Shown: piece after piece, positions 47,543 to 57,034 of the stretch | Layout of the letters: each line of letters begins with the position of its first letter | How positions within the stretch are numbered: the first letter of the stretch is position 1 | NCBI GenBank assembly: GCA_963713445.1 | Contig: CAVQMB010000008.1 | Location: 124,001-188,000, forward strand | Length of the DNA stretch: 64,000 bases | Source: CAVQMB01 sp963713445 | GTDB taxonomy: Bacteria; Pseudomonadota; Gammaproteobacteria; Competibacterales; Competibacteraceae | Reading direction: 5' to 3' | The notes under the pieces: model-generated | The model's database searches: none | The model's input: only the letters and a program-made list of their open reading frames with translations | What the model was told of the DNA's origin: nothing | Made by a program: the position numbers and the translations under genes

Positions 47543-48208
47543 TCAACTGGATGCGCGATCCTGGCCGGGATGGCCGCTTTCATAGCGCCGCCTGACTCTG
47601 GCCCGACGGGCCGCCACGCGGGCGGGAACCGCAACCGACCCGCGCGCCATGGACCGGGCTGGTATGTGGCGCGCGCAATACCACCACAAAGCTAGCGCCA
47701 CCATCGCGGCCATTCCCATGGCGATTAGCCGCTGTTCCGTATTGGCCTGCAGCAGCCAGTCCACGCCATGGCCGAAGAAATAGCCCAAACTGCCCACCGC
47801 GATAGCCCAGATCAAGGCACCCATTGCATTGAGCGCGGCAAACCGCGGTATGCTGATGTCGCTCATGCCGAACACCAGGATTGCCACTGTCCGAACGCCG
47901 TACATGAAACGGAATACGAGTATCAGCAAGACGCCCCAGCGCGCGATAAGTTCGTCCAGGCGCGCCGCTTTACGCCGCCAGTGCGGTTTGCGTAACAGCC
48001 AGCGGCGCCCGAAATGGCGTCCCAGAAAGAAATACAGTTGATCGCCGCAAAGGGTACCCACAAACGCTGCGGCGATAACCCAGACCAGTTGCAGGTGCCC
48101 CAGCTTGGCTGCCAAACCACCCAGCAGAAGGACGGTCTCACCTTCAAAGAAACTGCCGACCAGTACAGCGGCATAGCCGTACTGAGCAATGAAATGATCA
48201 GCTACCAT
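47543..48208 (-). CDS. DedA-family membrane protein
   Basis: 221-residue inner-membrane protein of the DedA/VTT family, flippases or transporters linked to undecaprenyl phosphate and phospholipid turnover. Five or so hydrophobic segments are visible, with FFEGETVLLLGGLAAKLG near the start and the conserved GDQLYFFLGRHFG and FRFMYGVRT motifs (acidic and Arg residues needed for function). An Arg-rich cytoplasmic tail ends it. The 246 bases between it and gltD hold no convincing gene. Confidence 0.9.
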   Translation of the reverse strand: MVADHFIAQYGYAAVLVGSFFEGETVLLLGGLAAKLGHLQLVWVIAAAFVGTLCGDQLYFFLGRHFGRRWLLRKPHWRRKAARLDELIARWGVLLILVFRFMYGVRTVAILVFGMSDISIPRFAALNAMGALIWAIAVGSLGYFFGHGVDWLLQANTEQRLIAMGMAAMVALALWWYCARHIPARSMARGSVAVPARVAARRARVRRRYESGHPGQDRASS

Positions 48209-48366
48209 AAGTCCGTCGCCGCACCGTGGCTATGGCCCCATGGCAATTGCAAGCCGCCCTGTTTTCAGCGATCATCGCACACAATTACACACGTTTTGCG
48301 CCCCCCCTGCGGACGCACGCCAAAACCCCGCACTGCAGTCCCGAATCAGGCGAACGAGGTCGACGA

Positions 48367-49101
48367 ATGAGCTGGTTGACGGATCCCGAGATCTGGGCGG
48401 CGCTAGTGACGCTGACCTTCATGGAAGTGGTGCTGGGATTCGATAATATCATTTTCATCTCGATCCTTACAGAAAAGCTGCCGCCGGAACAGCGCAACAC
48501 TGGCCGCATTACGGGTCTCGGTCTGGCGGTGTTCACCCGAATCGCATTGCTGCTATCGATTGTCTGGATGATGACCCTCACTGCCCCGCTGTTTACCCTG
48601 CTGGACAAAGCGTTTTCCGGTCGTGATCTGATTTTGCTGGGTGGCGGCCTGTTCCTGCTGGCCAAGAGCACCGTCGAGATTCACGACAGAATTGAAGCCG
48701 GTGAAGGCGGGCCTGCCGGCTCCCGAAAAGGCGCTTCTTTTGTCGGCGTGGTGCTGCAGATTATGGTGCTGGATATCGTATTCTCGCTCGATTCCGTCAT
48801 TACGGCCGTCGGTATGACGGATGAAGTTGTGGTTATGATCATTGCCATCATTCTCGGCGTCGTGGTGATGATCGCGGCGGTCAATGCAATCAGCCGCTTC
48901 ATAGACCGTCATCCTACGGTGAAGATGCTGGCACTGAGCTTCCTCCTGCTGATCGGCGTCACCCTGATCGGCGAAGCGCTGGCTTTCCACATACCCAAGG
49001 GCTACATCTACTTTGCCATGGCGTTCTCCGTATTCGTCGAGATCCTCAATATCCAGTTGCGACAGCGGCAGACCCCGGTCGGCGATGAACCAGCCCGCTG
49101 A
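48367..49101 (+). CDS. TerC-family integral membrane protein
   Basis: 244-residue protein of the TerC family (metal-ion exporters such as Alx/MeeF are related; the name comes from tellurite resistance and is unrelated to replication Ter sites). It has seven to eight membrane segments, with the two family motifs MEVVLGFDNIIFISIL and IVFSLDSVITAVGMTD carrying membrane aspartates. ATG 48367 is used; a frame upstream to 48226 has no family match. It overlaps the next gene start by 17 bases. Confidence 0.9.
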   Translation: MSWLTDPEIWAALVTLTFMEVVLGFDNIIFISILTEKLPPEQRNTGRITGLGLAVFTRIALLLSIVWMMTLTAPLFTLLDKAFSGRDLILLGGGLFLLAKSTVEIHDRIEAGEGGPAGSRKGASFVGVVLQIMVLDIVFSLDSVITAVGMTDEVVVMIIAIILGVVVMIAAVNAISRFIDRHPTVKMLALSFLLLIGVTLIGEALAFHIPKGYIYFAMAFSVFVEILNIQLRQRQTPVGDEPAR

Positions 49102-50245
49102 CTCGGCGGTTGGTGGTATCCGTGGCGCACAAGCCATCGGCCTGCGCCCGGCCACACTGGCCGACATCGATGCCCTGGTGGCGCTTGAAGAGTGTTGTTT
49201 CGCCAGCGACCGCCTGTCGCGACGTAACTTCCGTTACATGCTGACCAGAGCCCGCGACGAACTGCTGGTGGCCGAACTCGGCGGCAGCCTGGCGGGCTAT
49301 GTACTGGTATTGTTTTCGCGCGGGACATCGATGGCCCGACTGTATTCGATCGCCGTGGCCCCACAGCTGCGCCAGCAGGGGATCGCCCGGATCCTGGTGC
49401 AAGCTGCCGAGCAACGTGCCCTCGAGCACAACTGCGTTTCCCTGCGGCTGGAGATACGGCGTGACAACACAGCCTCTCAGGCTCTGTTTACCCGTCTCGG
49501 ATACCGCCCGTTTCGAACGGTACCGGACTACTATCAGGACCACATGGACGCCCTGCGCTACGAAAAGCGGCTCATGCCGCAGCTACGGGCTGACCTGGCG
49601 CGAGTGCCCTATTACCGGCAGACCCTCGACTTCACCTGCGGCCCGGCGGCCCTGATGATGGCAATGCGGTCCCTGGACCCGGAGATTGCGCTGGATCGGA
49701 AGCTGGAACTTCGCCTGTGGCGTGAGGCCACCACCATCTTCATGACCTCGGGATTGGGCGGCTGTAGCCCATACGGTTTAGCCCTGGCCGCTTATTACCG
49801 TGGATTTACCGTCGAACTCTATGTCAACGACCGCGGCACTTTTCTGCTGGATTCCGTACGCTCGGCAGAAAAGAAGGACGTCATGCGGCTGGTGCAAGAA
49901 GACATGCTGGCCGAACTGCGACAACTGCCCATCCCGTTGCACGATGCGAGTCTTGACGTGGATGCACTCCAAGCCGCGTTCGACACCGGCGGAATCCCCG
50001 TGGTCCTGGTCAGTTGTTACAGCATTTATCGCGAACGCTCGCCGCACTGGGTAGCCGTGACTGGGTTCGACGAACGTTTCGTTTATACGCACGACCCTTA
50101 CGTCGATGAGGAAGAAGGCGAGACTGTCACCGATTCCATCAACATGCCGATCCCGCGCCGCGACTTCCAGCGCATGGCACGCTACGGCAAGGCCGGCCAG
50201 AAAGCCGTCATCATCGTCCGCCGCGGACCCGAGAACGATGCCTGA
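49085..50245 (+). CDS. GNAT acetyltransferase fused to a C39-like peptidase domain
   Basis: 386 residues. Residues ~20-155 are a RimI-like N-acetyltransferase (LYSIAVAPQLRQQGIARILV is the acetyl-CoA loop). Residues ~180-380 are a C39-type cysteine peptidase-like domain with a probable nucleophile in DFTCGPAALMMAM, a His in SPHWVAVTGFD, and an Asp in YTHDPYVDEEEG. It overlaps terC upstream and the RimK-type ligase downstream, so acetylation, cleavage and glutamate ligation enzymes are made together. Such fusions occur beside RLAN-RimK genes in other proteobacteria; the substrate is unknown. Confidence 0.87.
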   Translation: MNQPADSAVGGIRGAQAIGLRPATLADIDALVALEECCFASDRLSRRNFRYMLTRARDELLVAELGGSLAGYVLVLFSRGTSMARLYSIAVAPQLRQQGIARILVQAAEQRALEHNCVSLRLEIRRDNTASQALFTRLGYRPFRTVPDYYQDHMDALRYEKRLMPQLRADLARVPYYRQTLDFTCGPAALMMAMRSLDPEIALDRKLELRLWREATTIFMTSGLGGCSPYGLALAAYYRGFTVELYVNDRGTFLLDSVRSAEKKDVMRLVQEDMLAELRQLPIPLHDASLDVDALQAAFDTGGIPVVLVSCYSIYRERSPHWVAVTGFDERFVYTHDPYVDEEEGETVTDSINMPIPRRDFQRMARYGKAGQKAVIIVRRGPENDA

Positions 50246-51701
50246 GCATCTGGTGGTGGTCGACCGAGCCAGTGACTGGAAAGGTACATTCCCGCGCATA
50301 CCCGTGCTCACAGCCCGCGAGTATCTGGCACGCGCGCCACAGACGCGCGAAAATCAACTGCGCGTATTGAATCTGTGCCGCAGCTATCGCTATCTGAGCC
50401 TGGGCTACTACTGCTCACTGCTGGGCGAGGCCCGCCAGCACCGGGTCATGCCCAGCGTTCGTACCATCAACGACCTCAGTCGCAAGGCCATATACAGCCT
50501 CGATTTCAGCGAACTCGACGAACAAACCCAGCGCGCTTTTGGCACCTCGCGCGCCGGCCTCACCGTTACTCAGGTCGAAATGGACATCATGTTTGGCCAG
50601 TGCCACGTCAAGGCACTGAGCGAACTGGCCCGGCAACTGTTTGATGCCTTCCGCGCCCCGCTGTTGCGGGTCGAGTTCCGGTTCAGCGGCAAATGGCGCC
50701 TGCACGCGGTCAAGGCTTTGCATCTGCAGAATCTGGATGTACCACGGGAACAGCAATTCTGTGACTCGCTAAACGCATTCCTTAGCAAGCGCTGGCGCCA
50801 ACCGCGTGCCCGACGCCAGTACCGCTACGAATTGGCGATCCTGCACAACCCTAACGAGACATTGCCACCCTCCGATAACAAGGCGCTGAACCATTTGATC
50901 CGGGCCGGCCGTGCTCAGGGCGTCGAGGTCGAGCTCATTGAGCGTAAGGACTTTTCCCGCCTGGCCGAATTTGACGGCCTTTTCATTCGCGAGACCACTG
51001 CCATTGATCACTACACCTACCAATTCGCCAAGAAGGCCGAGCGAGAGGGGATGCCCGTTATTGACGACCCCGACTCCATCCTCAAATGTACCAATAAGGT
51101 CTATCTTGACGAACTGATGCGCACTCAGCGGGTGCCGACCCCGCGCACCGTAATCGTCAGCCGCGACATGCTGGATACGCTGGACCAGCAGCTGAGCTAT
51201 CCGATTGTGCTTAAGATTCCGGACGGTTCGTTTTCCCGTGGTGTGTTCAAGGTCGAGACCCACGGTGAGTTGCTCGAACGCGCGGGCCGACTGTTCAAGA
51301 GTTCCGACCTGATACTGGCCCAGGAATACCTTTACACCGAGTTCGACTGGCGCATCGGAGTCCTCAACCACCAGCCCCTGTTCGCCTGCCAGTACTTCAT
51401 GTCCAAGGCCCATTGGCAGATTTACAACCACAGCGCCGGTAGCCGCACCAAGGGAGGTACATTCCAGACTCATGCGCTAACCGAGGTACCAGGCGCGGTG
51501 GTTGACACGGCCCTCAAGGCCGCCAATCTGGTGGGTAACGGCCTCTATGGCGTCGACCTGAAGCAGACCGAGCACGGCGTGGTGGTGATCGAGGTCAACG
51601 ACAACCCCAACCTCGACGCCGGGGTGGAAGACCTGTTGTTGGGCCCAATGCTCTACGAACGGGTCATCGGTGAGTTCCGGCGACGACTCGATGCCCGCTG
51701 A
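50238..51701 (+). CDS. RimK-family ATP-grasp ligase with N-terminal RLAN domain
   Basis: 487 residues from ATG 50238. Residues ~1-190 form the RLAN-type domain (LCRSYRYLSLGYYCSLLGEA is typical). From ~200 an ATP-grasp ligase of the RimK type follows, with IDDPDSILKCTNKVYLDELM, VLKIPDGSFSRGVFKV and the metal-binding VVIEVNDNPNLDAGVED. RimK itself adds glutamates to ribosomal protein S6. The long RLAN form next to a C39/GNAT fusion suggests a peptide or protein modification system. Convergent with the mechanosensitive channel four bases on. Confidence 0.88.
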   Translation: MPEHLVVVDRASDWKGTFPRIPVLTAREYLARAPQTRENQLRVLNLCRSYRYLSLGYYCSLLGEARQHRVMPSVRTINDLSRKAIYSLDFSELDEQTQRAFGTSRAGLTVTQVEMDIMFGQCHVKALSELARQLFDAFRAPLLRVEFRFSGKWRLHAVKALHLQNLDVPREQQFCDSLNAFLSKRWRQPRARRQYRYELAILHNPNETLPPSDNKALNHLIRAGRAQGVEVELIERKDFSRLAEFDGLFIRETTAIDHYTYQFAKKAEREGMPVIDDPDSILKCTNKVYLDELMRTQRVPTPRTVIVSRDMLDTLDQQLSYPIVLKIPDGSFSRGVFKVETHGELLERAGRLFKSSDLILAQEYLYTEFDWRIGVLNHQPLFACQYFMSKAHWQIYNHSAGSRTKGGTFQTHALTEVPGAVVDTALKAANLVGNGLYGVDLKQTEHGVVVIEVNDNPNLDAGVEDLLLGPMLYERVIGEFRRRLDAR

Positions 51702-51705
51702 TCTA

Positions 51706-54700
51706 TCAGCTGTTACCCTCGGCCACAGCAGGCACCGTCCGGACATGAATATCGCGTTGTGGAAACGGGATCTCGATACCCCGTTCACGCAACGCCTGGT
51801 GGATGCGCACGTGCAGATCGTGCACCAGTGTCATGCGGTCGCCCAGTTCGCGCACGTAGCACCAGAGTTCAAAGTCCAGCGAGCTGTCGGCGAACTTCAG
51901 GAACAGCACCCGCGGTGCCGGCTCGCTGAGCACCAGCCGGTGACCCTCGACAACCTCCAGCAAAACCTTGTGTACGGTCAGAGGGTCAGCACCGTAACTC
52001 ACGCCGACCGGTACGATCACACGGGTGATCTGATCCGACAGGGTCCAGTTGATCAGAGACCCGGTGATGAACGTCTTGTTGGGAATCACCATTTCCATGT
52101 TGTCCCAGTTCACCAGTGTCGTAGCGCGGATCCGGATGCGTGACACCGTTCCACTCTTGTCACCAATGGTAATAGTGTCGCCGACCCTGATCGGCCGTTC
52201 TAGCAGGAGTATCAAGCCCGAAACGAAGTTAGCAAAGATCTCCTGCAGCCCGAACCCGAGACCCACACTGAGCGCCGCCACCAGCCACTGCGCCTGCTGC
52301 CAGCCGATACCAACAATGCTGAGGGCGACAAATACCGCGATCGTGGTGATCAGATAACGGCTGATGGTGACAATCGCATAGCGCGTCCCGGCATCGAGTT
52401 CCAGCCGTTGCAGCACAGTGATTTCGAGCAGGCCCGGCAGATTGCGTGCGAAGAACATCAGCACCGCCAGCAGCAGCAGTGCCAGGCCCAGATTACCAAG
52501 CGTGATGTTGGTAATCTGGCTGCCCTTGTCGGTGGTGATCACCTGATGCCACAGCGTGACCTGATTGAGAAACGTCAAGGCCGGTAGCAAATCCGACCAG
52601 ATCAGCCACAGCCCGACGCCTATGGCCAGGGTTACCGCGAGCTTAAGCAATGCCCGGGTCTGCTCGCTGACCTCAGCCAGATCAAGCTCCTCAGCCTCCT
52701 GGATGTCGGCCTGCACTTCCGCCGGCAGCGGACCGCCGCCCTCCTTGCTGATCCGGGCAGCCAGTGCCGCCTCGCGCCGGGCCCGCGCCTGCGCCAATGC
52801 CAGGCGGCGATGGATCACACTCAACCAGCGCAGAAACAGATAAGCTGCTACCAATACCTCGATCGACAGCAAGCCGGTCGCAAACAGCCGGCTCTCCAGC
52901 TGCAACGCCGTGTAGTAATAGCCAATCAGCGCCAACACAGCGAGCGAGACGGGCAACAGCGACAACACGGGATACCAGACGAACCGCAGCCGCCAGGTCA
53001 CACCCCCCGGCACCAGCAGCGTACCCAGGGCACCCTTTCGCGGATGGACGATCTTGGCCAGAAACAGTGCAAACGCCACCGATCCCACCGTAAATGCCAG
53101 CCGGCCCAGAGTGTCGCGATAAAGATCGTTGCTGTGCCACTCGGTCATACCCACCAGCAACGAGCTGACCGCTCCCAGCGGAATGAACCAGAACAGACTG
53201 GCGCGCATCACCCGGCAAGTCTGGCTCGACCAGCGGAAGTGCGCCGGAGCGATACCGCAGTCGCGGTACAACTGCCGCAGCAGCGCCCCGACCAGCAAAA
53301 ACAGGGCGACATTGTGAGCGCCGTTGGCGAACGCCTGGGCGAACGGCGCGGACGCTACCGGCCGCGCCAGCAGGTGGCTCCATACCAGCAGCAACAGGGG
53401 CCACGGCAGGGCCAGCAAAACGCTGATGAGCAACGCCTCCAGGGTCAGCAGAAAACTGTCGCGCTGTACCTTGCCGATGAACCCACTGATTGCTTCCAGT
53501 TGCTGCCGCAGTCGCCGGCGCAGCAACATGAGCAGCACCCATGCCAGCACCGTAGCCACCACCAAGGCCGGAGCTTCCCACAGGCTCTGAAACAGCCGTT
53601 GCACCACCTGCCGCCAGTGACTGGGCATCAACAACCAGGCGACGGCGGTCGGCATGTTGTTGATCCAGCCCATGCCCACAGGGCCACTGCTGGCAATCCA
53701 GAACAGCTTCTGATCGAGCAGATCGGCATAGCTGCCAGCCTGCTTGACCAGCTGCTGCTGGGTTTGGTCGAGCGCAACCAACTGGCTGATGTAACTGGAG
53801 TAGTTATTGCTTAGTTGATCCAGCAATTGCCGGCGCTGATGCAGCAGATTGCGCAGTTCGGCCACGATCATCGGGCGCTGGGCCGCGGGCACGGGTTTCG
53901 GTGCCTGCGCCAGCAAGGTTTTCACCTGATCGTCCACTGAACTTAGCTGGCGCCGCTGCTGATCGACCTGGAACTGCTGTAAACGGGCGTCCACGAGTTC
54001 CTTGCGGCGCTGCTCGGCCCCCTGCCGATACTGGGTAATGTCTGGCAACTGGCGTCGTTCGCTGCGCAACACGGAACTCAGCGCATCGTTGAGACCACCT
54101 ATCTCCAACTGCTGCTGGATGCTGTGATAATGGTCGTTGAGCTGGCGCAACTTCTGCTCCAGCGACTGCTTGAGCTGACTCAGACTGTCGGTCTTATGCA
54201 CCAGCTCCGCTAGCTGTTTGCCAAGCTGGCTGTTGGTTTCCGCGGCCTGGCGTAGCACCGCCGGCTGGTCAGCCAGACTGCGACTGGTCTGCTCAGCCTG
54301 CTGAACCACCTGGGCAACCTGCTGGCGCCGCTGTTGGTTGAGCCAGGCCTGTAGCTTGCTGACCTGGTCCTCCAGCCGGGCGACCTGGGCGGCGGTCAAC
54401 GCGCGACTGGCCCTGACCAGCGCCAGTCGCACATCGTGGCTGGCCAATTCCTGCTGCAACAAGGCACTCTTCTGCTGCAATGCCTGCAGCCTCGCCGCCC
54501 TCGCCACGGCCGCTGCCTCGCTGACCGAAGGTGCGGTCGTAGCGGCCTGTGGCTGGGGTGCCTGAGTCTGCAGTTCACCCAGCTTGTTCTGGATATTCGC
54601 CAGCTCGGTGCGTGCCTTTTCGGGACGGCCGTGCAATTTCGTGAGCTGATCGTCCAGACCGTTGAGCTGACCTTGTAGCGTCGAGAGCTGGGACTGGGCC

Positions 54701-55239
54701 GCAGTCAATTGGGACTCAACCGCGTTAACCGCGACCCCTGGCGGCGGTGATTCCGGTGGTGGTTGTTTCTTCAGATTCGCCAGATCGTCCTGCAGCCGAG
54801 CCGTCTTGGGCGGCGCGCTGGTCAGCGACTGCTGGTAGCTTTTCAGCGTGTCAGCGTCGCTACTGGCTTCCTGCAAACTGTCCAATGCCTGCTGATAATA
54901 GTCCTTCGCCTGTTTGCGCTGGTCGGCAGACAGGCCGGTGATGTTACTCAGGCCATCGATGCGGCGTTTGATCTGAGCCGCCGATAAATCCCCCGCAGTA
55001 ACTGAACCGGCCGCGTTCTGCCCAGCGGGTCGGGACTGGGCCGGGGCCGCTGTTTTGGCTGGCGCTGGCGCCGGCGGCGGCTCGGCGGCCGGCGCAGCGG
55101 GTTTTGTGGCAGGCACCGACTGCGCCGAGGCGATCGGACAAACTGCTGTCAGCGCGAGTAATAGTCCCAAGAACACGATTTTTGCGGCCCGGCGGCCGCC
55201 ATACAATGCAAACAACAACGACATACTCGCTGACATCAT
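51706..55239 (-). CDS. large mechanosensitive channel of the MscK/MscM type
   Basis: 1,177-residue inner-membrane protein opening on hypo-osmotic shock. From ATG 55239 (AGGA upstream) it has a signal peptide (to ~ASAQ, residue 40), a Pro/Ala-rich stretch, ~450 residues of periplasmic coiled coil rich in Gln and Leu, about eleven membrane segments, and the MscS core with VGLGFGLQEIFANFVSGLIL and the beta domain RVGDTITIGDKSGTVSRIRI. Domain order matches MscK and MscM (YjeP); I cannot tell them apart. Confidence 0.9.
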   Translation of the reverse strand: MMSASMSLLFALYGGRRAAKIVFLGLLLALTAVCPIASAQSVPATKPAAPAAEPPPAPAPAKTAAPAQSRPAGQNAAGSVTAGDLSAAQIKRRIDGLSNITGLSADQRKQAKDYYQQALDSLQEASSDADTLKSYQQSLTSAPPKTARLQDDLANLKKQPPPESPPPGVAVNAVESQLTAAQSQLSTLQGQLNGLDDQLTKLHGRPEKARTELANIQNKLGELQTQAPQPQAATTAPSVSEAAAVARAARLQALQQKSALLQQELASHDVRLALVRASRALTAAQVARLEDQVSKLQAWLNQQRRQQVAQVVQQAEQTSRSLADQPAVLRQAAETNSQLGKQLAELVHKTDSLSQLKQSLEQKLRQLNDHYHSIQQQLEIGGLNDALSSVLRSERRQLPDITQYRQGAEQRRKELVDARLQQFQVDQQRRQLSSVDDQVKTLLAQAPKPVPAAQRPMIVAELRNLLHQRRQLLDQLSNNYSSYISQLVALDQTQQQLVKQAGSYADLLDQKLFWIASSGPVGMGWINNMPTAVAWLLMPSHWRQVVQRLFQSLWEAPALVVATVLAWVLLMLLRRRLRQQLEAISGFIGKVQRDSFLLTLEALLISVLLALPWPLLLLVWSHLLARPVASAPFAQAFANGAHNVALFLLVGALLRQLYRDCGIAPAHFRWSSQTCRVMRASLFWFIPLGAVSSLLVGMTEWHSNDLYRDTLGRLAFTVGSVAFALFLAKIVHPRKGALGTLLVPGGVTWRLRFVWYPVLSLLPVSLAVLALIGYYYTALQLESRLFATGLLSIEVLVAAYLFLRWLSVIHRRLALAQARARREAALAARISKEGGGPLPAEVQADIQEAEELDLAEVSEQTRALLKLAVTLAIGVGLWLIWSDLLPALTFLNQVTLWHQVITTDKGSQITNITLGNLGLALLLLAVLMFFARNLPGLLEITVLQRLELDAGTRYAIVTISRYLITTIAVFVALSIVGIGWQQAQWLVAALSVGLGFGLQEIFANFVSGLILLLERPIRVGDTITIGDKSGTVSRIRIRATTLVNWDNMEMVIPNKTFITGSLINWTLSDQITRVIVPVGVSYGADPLTVHKVLLEVVEGHRLVLSEPAPRVLFLKFADSSLDFELWCYVRELGDRMTLVHDLHVRIHQALRERGIEIPFPQRDIHVRTVPAVAEGNS

Positions 55240-55468
55240 GGGCGATAATCCTACACTGGCACAAAGCATTGACCAGCTCAATGACGAAATCGTTGCAGTT
55301 CGCACTGCCGGTGCTGCGATCATGGTCAGGCATGGACTTTGTTGTCAGTCTGGTCAGCACCGATCCAGGCCTGCTATTCTCAATCATGCAGCAATTCTTA
55401 ACGCCCGTTGTCTATACCCTGCTCAGCAGGACGGTCTAAACTTGTGCGTTTACTGTGCCACTACCCCC

Positions 55469-55903
55469 ATGACTGCAACTGCTATCGCTAGCCCCACCCG
55501 CAGCGCGGGCCTGGGTCGCCGCCTCGCCGCACTGCTCTACGATGCCTTGTTGCTGTTCGGCATCTGGTGCATCGCCACTATCGTGCTGCTGCCGTTCACG
55601 GGCGGCAAGGCCATACCGCCGGGCACGCTCTGGTACCAGGCCTATCTGCTTGGCCTGGTTATCCTGTTCTACGGCTGGCACTGGACCCATGGTGGCCAGA
55701 CGTTGGGCATGCGCGCCTGGCGGATCCGGCTCAAGACCTGCGACGGCAGCCCATTGCGGTGGCGCCACGTAATGCTTCGCGGTGCCGCCGCCAGTCTATC
55801 CCTGGCAACGCTTGGCCTGGGCTTCCTGTGGCTGTGGGTCGATAGTCACCACGCCACCTGGCACGATCGCTTATCACGCACCAAGGTCGTGGTAATCAGT
55901 TAA
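55469..55903 (+). CDS. RDD-family membrane protein
   Basis: 144-residue protein with three membrane segments and the family signature: RRLAALLYDALLLFG (Arg and Asp in the first helix), GGQTLGMRAWRIRL, and a final DRLSRTKVV. RDD proteins are poorly characterised; some act in ion exchange or in export of other proteins. The gap 55240-55468 upstream shows no gene and probably holds divergent promoters. Confidence 0.87.
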   Translation: MTATAIASPTRSAGLGRRLAALLYDALLLFGIWCIATIVLLPFTGGKAIPPGTLWYQAYLLGLVILFYGWHWTHGGQTLGMRAWRIRLKTCDGSPLRWRHVMLRGAAASLSLATLGLGFLWLWVDSHHATWHDRLSRTKVVVIS

Positions 55904-56020
55904 CAACACGGGCGGCGCACGCCGATGTACTGGCGGGGCCCTGGCTCAGCGACTACTATTGATCATTGCCGGGCAATACACGGGACTGGCCCTGCAACGG
56001 AACGCCAACGAGGGACATTA

Positions 56021-57025
56021 ATGCGACTGGTACAGTTCACCACCAAGCAGGGCGACCGCCGGGTGGGCGCGGTCAGCGATGCACAACGCGGGGCGCTCAA
56101 CATCCTGACCGATACCGTCAGTGTTTACGAACTGGCCCGGAGTGCCATCGAGAGCGGCACCAGCCTGGCCGAGCTGGCCGGTGAACGCCTGTCCGGACAA
56201 ATGGTTGACTACGACACCATCATCAGCGTCGGTCGTCTCCTGCCGCCACTGGACCACCCTTACGACCCGGCTCATTGTCTAGTGTCGGGCAGCGGCATGA
56301 CCCATGTTGCCAGCGGCGAGGCCCGCGACCGCATGAGCCACTCCGGTGACGACAGCGGCGACGGCGGTAGCGACGCCATGCGTCTGTTCCGGCTCGGTCA
56401 GGAGCAGGGCAAACCAGGTAGTGCTGCGACCGGAGCACAGCCCGGTTGGTTCTACAAAGGCGATGGCAGTTGCGTGGTCGCGCCGGGCAATCCGTTCGAA
56501 ATCGAGAATTCCAGCCTCGCCGGCAGTGAGGAGCCTGAACTGACCGGACTGTATATTATCGGTCATGACGGATTACCGTACCGCGTCGGCTTCGCGGTCG
56601 GCAACGACTTCTCCGATCACGTAATGGAGAGCCAAAACGCGCGCTATCTGGCGCATTCCAAACTGCGCCAGTGTGCCTTTGGGCCGGAGCTGCTGCTGGG
56701 ACCACTAGCCCCGGACATCAGCGGCACCTCGCGGGTACTGCGCGACGGCAAAGTGCTCTGGGAGAAATCCTTTCACAGTGGCGAGGCCCATATGATCCAC
56801 AGCCTTGCCAACATTGAACATCATCATTTCAAGTACCGGCGGTTCCGCCGCCCCGGTGATATTCATGTCCACTTCCTGGGCACGGCTGTGATGAGTTCCG
56901 CCGAGGGCCTGGAAACCCGCTCCGGCGATGTGTTCGAAATCAGCGCTGACAGCTTCGGCCGACCGCTACGCAACACGCTGAAACGACTCGAAACGGACGC
57001 GGCCATCGAGGTCCGCACACTGTGA
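56021..57025 (+). CDS. fumarylacetoacetate hydrolase family protein (AraD1 group)
   Basis: 334 residues from ATG 56021 (GAGGGA upstream). FAH-fold enzyme with LVSGSGMTH, GWFYKGDGSCVVAPG, the metal-binding EEPELTGLYIIG, FAVGNDFSDHVMES and FHSGEAHMIHSLANIEHHHF. These match AraD1-type proteins, related to L-2-keto-3-deoxyarabonate dehydratase. No other pentose-oxidation gene is nearby, so the substrate is uncertain. The macroglobulin gene starts nine bases later. Confidence 0.85.
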   Translation: MRLVQFTTKQGDRRVGAVSDAQRGALNILTDTVSVYELARSAIESGTSLAELAGERLSGQMVDYDTIISVGRLLPPLDHPYDPAHCLVSGSGMTHVASGEARDRMSHSGDDSGDGGSDAMRLFRLGQEQGKPGSAATGAQPGWFYKGDGSCVVAPGNPFEIENSSLAGSEEPELTGLYIIGHDGLPYRVGFAVGNDFSDHVMESQNARYLAHSKLRQCAFGPELLLGPLAPDISGTSRVLRDGKVLWEKSFHSGEAHMIHSLANIEHHHFKYRRFRRPGDIHVHFLGTAVMSSAEGLETRSGDVFEISADSFGRPLRNTLKRLETDAAIEVRTL

Positions 57026-57034
57026 GGGTGCAGC

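Noticed and set aside
47229..47546. A 105-codon - strand ORF with two hydrophobic stretches after dedA
   Set aside because: TTG start, overlap with the end of gltD, no recognised family and a composition expected of antisense reading.
48367..49101. TerC-family gene as part of the replication Ter system
   Set aside because: The name comes from tellurite resistance; it is a membrane ion-transport family and lies 25 kb from the tus-like gene.
52810..53814. Long + strand ORF of 334 codons inside the mechanosensitive channel gene
   Set aside because: It is antisense to a well-conserved protein, is Gln/Pro-biased in the way expected of a complementary frame, and has no family match.
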